This document shows, piece by piece, positions 4,101 to 10,396 of a DNA stretch of 10,396 bases. Position 1 is the first letter of the stretch; each line of letters starts with the position of its first letter. The DNA lies in the NCBI GenBank assembly GCA_020216895.1, contig JAIWOM010000031.1, forward strand, positions 1 through 10,396. The letters run 5' to 3'. Position numbers and translations under genes: made by a program. Under the pieces are notes generated by a model. The model did not search any database and was not told where the DNA came from. It worked only from the letters and a program-made list of their open reading frames with translations. Source of the DNA: Microcella sp. (GTDB lineage Bacteria > Actinomycetota > Actinomycetes > Actinomycetales > Microbacteriaceae).

Positions 4101-4997
4101 CTAGGAGGCGAAGCGGGCGAAGCGTTCAGCGAGGTAGTCACGGTCGGGGCGGTCGTCGCGGCGGCTTGGAAGCTCGAGCGACTTGCCGTTCATCGCCTGG
4201 AGGCCGAACTGCAGCATAGGTCCGTCACGGTCGGCCAGCAGCCGTTCGTTGATGTAGACGATGTAGTCGGGGCTGACGCCCAGGAAGTCCTGGTCGTAGG
4301 CCGCGTGGTGGATCTTGCACATCGCCATGCCGTTCGTGACGATAGGCAGGCCGCGCTCGTCGTTGTCGCTGATGATGTGCGCAGCGTCCAACAGCTCGGG
4401 ATACCTGAGTGTGCAGACCGCGCACCGCTTGTTGTAGGCGTTGAGCACGCGTGCACGGAACATCGGCTGGTGCACCCGCTGCTTCACCACTCGGGCGACG
4501 TATGACTTGTCTAGCGGAACCTCGCGACCGGTGCGGAGTCGACTGTCATCGAGATCGATGATGAAGTGCCGCCTCTCGATGTCCACATCGATGACATAGA
4601 CGGGGAGTACCGGGACATAGAGATTGGGGAGCGGCTTCTCGAACAGGATGATCGGCGTTCCTGTCTGCAACGCGGCGAGGAGCTTCCGATTGTCTCCCGC
4701 GTCCAGCGGGCCTTTGGCCCAGGAGTAGCGGAGGAGCCCTGTTTCGCGGTCGATGGCGTCGTCGTAGGGGTTATTGCGCCCGCCGTCGCTCGCCGACACG
4801 ATAGCCAGCGTTGCGTCGAACTCCTGAGGGTTGCGGATTCCTCGCCCGGTGTCGATGAGGGGCATGCGCAGGCCGTTCTTCATGACGAAGCTGGTGAGCT
4901 CGTCACGGCTCGCGAAGCCGCCACGGGAGTCGATCAGCGCCTCGAGGTCAGCGAAGATCTCGAGCCGGAGCAGCGCCTGTTGCTCGCTGGACAGCAT
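4101..4997 (-). CDS. HNH endonuclease with N-terminal recognition domain; candidate modification-dependent restriction enzyme
   Basis: A 298-residue protein. Residues 1-70 form a helical head (FASRDELTSF, GRGIRNPQEFDATLAI). Residues about 75-145 (PYDDAIDRETGLLRY, GDNRKLLAAL, IILFEKPLPNLYVPVLPVYV) resemble the PUA/SRA-like or sulphur-binding modules seen in McrA-like enzymes such as ScoMcrA. The HNH_2-type nuclease lies at about 188-240: zinc ligands C192, C195, C227 and H230, with catalytic-site residues H207 (DAAHI) and N222 (TNGMAMCKIHH). All nuclease residues are present. ATG 4997 follows GAGGAGG by 4 nt. No methylase, dnd gene or other restriction subunit is nearby, which suits a stand-alone type IV enzyme cutting foreign modified DNA. 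HNH assignment is firm; modification dependence is inferred. Its base composition is less GC-rich than katG, which could reflect transfer. Confidence 0.87.
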   Translation of the reverse strand: MLSSEQQALLRLEIFADLEALIDSRGGFASRDELTSFVMKNGLRMPLIDTGRGIRNPQEFDATLAIVSASDGGRNNPYDDAIDRETGLLRYSWAKGPLDAGDNRKLLAALQTGTPIILFEKPLPNLYVPVLPVYVIDVDIERRHFIIDLDDSRLRTGREVPLDKSYVARVVKQRVHQPMFRARVLNAYNKRCAVCTLRYPELLDAAHIISDNDERGLPIVTNGMAMCKIHHAAYDQDFLGVSPDYIVYINERLLADRDGPMLQFGLQAMNGKSLELPSRRDDRPDRDYLAERFARFAS

Positions 4998-5022
4998 GAC
5001 GCCTCCTCATGTGGTTCCTCGC

Positions 5023-5051
5023 AGCCTAACTGCGAAACGAGCCATTTTCGA
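5023..5051 (-). promoter_or_regulatory. Promoter of the HNH gene
   Basis: Minus strand: -35-like TCGAAA (5051-5046), a 17-nt spacer, then -10 TAGGCT (5028-5023). The predicted start near 5017 leaves a leader of about 20 nt before the ATG at 4997, containing GAGGAGG. It lies just beyond the katG terminator. Confidence 0.6.
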
Positions 5052-5061
5052 GAGACGGGAA

Positions 5062-5091
5062 GGGCCGGGGCCTCCGTGGAGACCCCGGCCC
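5062..5091 (-). terminator. katG terminator hairpin
   Basis: Arms GGGCCGGGG (5062-5070) and CCCCGGCCC (5083-5091) pair perfectly. One C/A mismatch and four further pairs (CTCC/GGAG) close a very small loop. It begins 28 bp past the katG stop. Only a short T/C-rich stretch follows. Confidence 0.75.
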
Positions 5092-5119
5092 GAGCATCCG
5101 TCGCCGGAACAGCGGCTGA

Positions 5120-8109
<2,990 letters not shown>

Positions 8110-8116
8110 CGAAGCA

Positions 8117-8140
8117 GGCCCTCGGCTTTCACCGAGGGCC
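8117..8140. terminator. Bidirectional hairpin between the NYN gene and the tRNA cluster
   Basis: Perfect 9-bp arms GGCCCTCGG (8117-8125) and CCGAGGGCC (8132-8140) enclose a 6-nt loop. It begins 7 bp after the NYN stop and also lies downstream of tRNA-Phe on the minus strand, so it can serve both. There is no strong T-tract on either side. Confidence 0.7.
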
Positions 8141-8232
8141 GCGCCCGGTAGTCGAAACATCCGGGTTGTTATGTCCTTACGGTAGCAGTCCGTCCTGACA
8201 ATCGTGAGCGACGAAACCGCCAATTGACCATG

Positions 8233-8308
8233 TGGTGGCTCCGACGGGCGTCGATCCCGTGACCTCACGATTTTCAGTCGTGCGCTCTACCAACTGAGCT
8301 ACAGAGCC
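8233..8308 (-). tRNA. tRNA-Phe (GAA)
   Basis: The cloverleaf is readable on the minus strand: acceptor GGCTCTG with CGGAGCC, D-loop AGCTCAGTTGGTAGAGC, anticodon arm CACGA-CTGAAAA-TCGTG with GAA, T-arm containing GATCGAC, discriminator A at 8236 and an encoded CCA (8235-8233). It is last of the three-gene cluster. Confidence 0.96.
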
Positions 8309-8310
8309 GT

Positions 8311-8326
8311 GGGGCGGTGACGCCCC
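8311..8326. other. Short hairpin between tRNA-Asp and tRNA-Phe
   Basis: GGGGCG and CGCCCC flank a 4-nt loop in the spacer between the two tRNAs; a second weak inverted repeat (CCCTC/GAGGG) lies at 8341-8356. Most likely a processing structure of the polycistronic tRNA precursor. Confidence 0.4.
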
Positions 8327-8366
8327 GTACGGAACAAGCCCCCTCCGAGGAGAGGGCCCGTCGCCG

Positions 8367-8443
8367 TGGCGACCCTGACGGGACTTGAACCCGCGACCTC
8401 CGCCGTGACAGGGCGGCACGCTAACCAACTGCGCTACAGGGCC
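8367..8443 (-). tRNA. tRNA-Asp (GTC)
   Basis: Acceptor GGCCCTG pairs with CAGGGTC (one G-U). Anticodon arm GCCGCC-CTGTCAC-GGCGG carries GTC. The T-loop reads GGTTCAAGT. The discriminator is G (8370), as expected for tRNA-Asp, followed by an encoded CCA (8369-8367). Confidence 0.96.
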
Positions 8444-8472
8444 TTGCAGATATTCAATTGTAGGGCTGTTCG

Positions 8473-8545
8473 TGACCCCAACGGGATTCGAACCCGTGCT
8501 GCCGCCGTGAAAGGGCGGTGTCCTAGGCCACTAAACGATGGGGCC
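8473..8545 (-). tRNA. tRNA-Glu (TTC)
   Basis: Acceptor GGCCCCA pairs with TGGGGTC (one G-U). Anticodon arm CCGCC-CTTTCAC-GGCGG carries TTC. The T-loop is GGTTCGAAT and the discriminator A (8473). CCA is not encoded here, unlike in the other two genes. It is first of the cluster. Confidence 0.96.
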
Positions 8546-8579
8546 GTGGTGGCGCGAGCCGCACAGCAACCGGTGCACC

Positions 8580-8609
8580 AGCATACGGGTCGGGGGGCGA
8601 CTTCGCCAA
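8580..8609 (-). promoter_or_regulatory. Promoter of the tRNA Glu-Asp-Phe cluster
   Basis: Minus strand: -35 TTGGCG (8609-8604), an 18-nt spacer, -10 TATGCT (8585-8580). The predicted start near 8573 lies about 28 nt before tRNA-Glu. The 291-base stretch 8546-8836 holds this promoter and the divergent one below; I see no gene in it. Confidence 0.6.
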
Positions 8610-8750
8610 TCGGGTTCGGCGACGGTCCGGGCGACCTCCCGGCCGGCGGCGGCGCGGCGGGCTAGCGTCGCGGGCAGGATGCCCGAGCAGGGCTCGGCGA
8701 GCGGCACGCCCCCGTGGGGCGCGCCGTGCCTGGTCGCGGCGAGCATCCGT

Positions 8751-8759
8751 TGGTACTGT
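8751..8759 (+). promoter_or_regulatory. Extended -10 promoter candidate for the M23 peptidase gene
   Basis: TGG-TACTGT fits an extended -10 (TGN-TANNNT) and would start transcription near 8766, giving a leader of about 70 nt. That leader contains GTGAC (8785-8789) and its inverse GTCAC (8803-8807), a possible regulator site. No clear -35 is seen. Confidence 0.42.
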
Positions 8760-8836
8760 GGTCAATGGTGCTGGGGCGAGAGTTGTGACATAACGAAACG
8801 ACGTCACGACGACCACCTCGGCCAGAGGGGAAAGTC

Positions 8837-10042
8837 ATGCGGGCAACATCACGTCGGGGAACGGCGATCGTCGCGGCGCTCGCCGCCGTCGCCCTGCTCG
8901 TGACCGGCACCATCGCCGTCACCGAGAAGCCCGCCTACGCCGTCGACTACCCCTCCTGGAACGACGTGCTCGAGGCCCGCCGCGATGTCGCGCGCGCCCA
9001 GCAGAAGATCAAGGAGATCCGCGCCGCGATCGAGGCCATCACGGCCGAGGTCGAGCGCACGCAGGCCATCGCCCAGGAGAAGGGCGACATCTACTACGAG
9101 GCCCAGCTCGCCTTCGACGAGGCCGCCTACACCGCCGAGCAGCTGCAGGCGCAGGCCGACGAGGCCCAGGTGCGCGCCGACGGCTCCAAGCTGCGGGCGG
9201 GCCAGTTCGTCGCCGAGCTCGCGCGCTCGGGCGGCGGCGACCTGTCGGCCTCGCTGCTGACCAACCCCGGCCAGGCCGACGAACTGCTCTCGCGCCTCGG
9301 CTTCGCCAGCAAGATCACCGAGCAGGCCGAGGGCATCTACGCCGCGGCCCTGCAGGACCAGAACGCGGCGCAGTCGTTCACCGAGCAGGCCAACGTGGCC
9401 AAGGGCATCCGCGACGAGATGCGCGCCGAGGCGGAGGCCGCCTACCAGGAGGCGCAGGCCGCCGCCAAGGAGGCGCAGACCGCTCTGATCGCGCAGCAGG
9501 AGAACCAGGCGCGGCTCGAGGCGCAGCTGGCCGTGCTGGTCGAGAACCGCGACGCCACCGAGAAGGACTATCAGGCGGGCGTCCGCGCCCAGTACGGCGC
9601 CGGCTCGAGCGTCGACGCCGGCCAGATCGTCAACGGCTGGGTCGTGCCGGCGAGCGGCTACATCAGCTCGCCCTACGGCACACGCGTGCACCCGCTCTAC
9701 GGGTATGTGTCGTTCCACTCGGGCACCGACATCGCGGCCAGCTGCGGTCGTCCGATCTACGCGGCCTCCACCGGCACCGTCAGCTACGCCGGCTGGTACG
9801 GCGGCTATGGATACTACGTGCGCATCGACCACGGCAACGGCCTGACCTCGTCGTACGCCCACATCCAGGAGGGCGGCATCCTCGTGCAGCAGGGCCAGGA
9901 GGTCGTCGTCGGGCAGAACATCGCCAAGATCGGCACCACCGGCCTCTCCACCGGCTGCCACCTGCACGTTGAGATCCGCACCAACGGCAACCCGCAAGAC
10001 CCCGTGCCGTTCTTTCGCAGCAAGGGCCTCACCATTGGGTAG
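8837..10042 (+). CDS. Secreted coiled-coil M23 (LytM) peptidase
   Basis: A 401-residue exported cell-wall hydrolase or amidase activator, acting on peptidoglycan outside the membrane. The signal peptide spans about 1-35: RR near the N-terminus, hydrophobic IVAALAAVALLVTGTIAV, likely cleavage after AYA. Residues about 42-252 are Ala/Glu/Gln-rich with heptad-like coiled coils, broken by a short loop (SGGGDLSASLLTNPGQ, 131-146), an arrangement like EnvC/RipA-type proteins where the coil controls access. The LytM domain fills 265-390 with all zinc-site residues: H294 and D298 (FHSGTDIA), H342 (SYAHI), H375 and H377 (TGCHLHVEI). Cys303 and Cys374 could form a disulphide. ATG 8837 follows AGGGG by 6 nt. 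The intact site suggests an active enzyme rather than a degenerate activator. It is the first gene of a pair with the paralogue-like gene downstream. Confidence 0.94.
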   Translation: MRATSRRGTAIVAALAAVALLVTGTIAVTEKPAYAVDYPSWNDVLEARRDVARAQQKIKEIRAAIEAITAEVERTQAIAQEKGDIYYEAQLAFDEAAYTAEQLQAQADEAQVRADGSKLRAGQFVAELARSGGGDLSASLLTNPGQADELLSRLGFASKITEQAEGIYAAALQDQNAAQSFTEQANVAKGIRDEMRAEAEAAYQEAQAAAKEAQTALIAQQENQARLEAQLAVLVENRDATEKDYQAGVRAQYGAGSSVDAGQIVNGWVVPASGYISSPYGTRVHPLYGYVSFHSGTDIAASCGRPIYAASTGTVSYAGWYGGYGYYVRIDHGNGLTSSYAHIQEGGILVQQGQEVVVGQNIAKIGTTGLSTGCHLHVEIRTNGNPQDPVPFFRSKGLTIG

Positions 10043-10051
10043 TCGCGTCTG

Positions 10052-10396
10052 ATGCGACCCATCGGGGGTCGCGGCCATCGGGCCATCGCCCTCGCGACGG
10101 CCCTTGCCGTTGCACTCTCCGCCGCCCTCGTCGCCGGAACCTCGTCGGTCTCGAGCCCGGCGCTCGCCGCGCCCGCTCCGCCCACCTGGGACGACGTGCA
10201 GGCCGCCAAGGGTGACGCCGCCGCGACGCAGCGCGCCGTCGACCGAATCGTCGAGGTAGTCGCACAGCTCAACGGCGCGCTCGAGCAGCAGCGCATCGCC
10301 GCCCTCATCGCGGGCGAGCAGCTGCAGCAGGCGACCTTCGCCGCCGAGCAGGCCGCGCAGACGCTCGCCGCGACCGAACGGCGGGCGGATGCGGCG
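10052..10396 (+). CDS. Secreted coiled-coil protein, paralogous to the N-terminus of the M23 peptidase (partial)
   Basis: The first 115 residues are in the window; the frame is open to the edge. It starts at ATG 10052, 9 nt after the preceding stop and in the same frame, so co-transcription is likely. The signal peptide shows an Arg/His-rich start, a hydrophobic AIALATALAVALSAALVAG segment and probable cleavage at ALAA near residue 42. The mature start PPTWDDVQAAKGDAAATQRA matches the style of YPSWNDVLEARRDVARAQQK in the upstream protein, and an Ala/Gln/Glu coiled coil follows. The catalytic part, if any, lies outside; an M23 or NlpC/P60 domain would be expected from this architecture. The ribosome site is weak, so translation may be coupled to the upstream gene. 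Confidence 0.82.
   Translation, partial: MRPIGGRGHRAIALATALAVALSAALVAGTSSVSSPALAAPAPPTWDDVQAAKGDAAATQRAVDRIVEVVAQLNGALEQQRIAALIAGEQLQQATFAAEQAAQTLAATERRADAA

Noticed and set aside
8661..8666. Another GCTAGC hexamer
   Set aside because: It matches the NCTAGN target but has no adjacent TGTACTGACC end; it is an unoccupied site by chance.
8785..8807. GTGAC/GTCAC inverse pair with a TAACG repeat upstream of the M23 gene, considered as an MtrA or CRP-type site
   Set aside because: Spacing and sequence do not fit either consensus well enough to name a regulator.
8849..10078. 409-codon minus-strand frame opposite the M23 gene
   Set aside because: Low-complexity Gly/Leu/Arg/Val translation caused by the coiled-coil codons read in reverse; the plus strand carries a signal peptide and a full LytM site.

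Overview
The window looks like a high-GC actinobacterial chromosome, probably Microbacteriaceae or a close relative. That placement is an inference from GC-rich coding, TAGNCT-like -10 boxes, leaderless starts and the secreted coiled-coil/LytM proteins. The window falls into four regions.

(1) Positions 1-3041: a Mn-type (yybP-ykoY) riboswitch and the terC gene it controls, on the minus strand, split by a 2,617-bp IS481-family element. The element (227-2843) has 23-bp imperfect terminal inverted repeats starting TGTACTGACC and is flanked by a direct 6-bp duplication, GCTAGC. This matches the NCTAGN target and 6-bp duplication described for Bordetella IS481. Besides the DDE transposase it carries an arsR-type repressor, a COG0701/ArsP-type permease and a 53-residue Cys-Cys protein, all on the same strand as terC. 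Joining the two terC pieces across one GCTAGC restores an open frame, so the insertion looks recent. terC begins at a GTG 7 nt after an AGGAG that a hairpin can hide; that hairpin competes with the riboswitch P1 helix.

(2) Positions 3153-5091: a DUF861-type cupin gene (plus strand), then on the minus strand a DUF1801 protein and an HNH endonuclease with a possible modified-DNA-binding middle domain (a candidate type IV restriction enzyme).

(3) Positions 5062-8140: katG (catalase-peroxidase, minus strand) with its terminator, divergent from a NYN-domain (PIN-like nuclease) gene that appears to have a leaderless promoter.

(4) Positions 8233-10396: a minus-strand tRNA cluster transcribed Glu(TTC)-Asp(GTC)-Phe(GAA). 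Divergent from it are a secreted coiled-coil M23 (LytM) peptidase gene and, 9 nt downstream, the start of a second secreted coiled-coil protein with a similar N-terminus; it runs off the window.

The most interesting part is region 1. The metal-efflux-like passenger operon now lies downstream of a Mn riboswitch, in the same direction. The transposase takes its stop codon from the duplicated target, and a GTG in the terC frame lies 2 nt beyond that stop, so a nearly full-length TerC might still be made by reinitiation.
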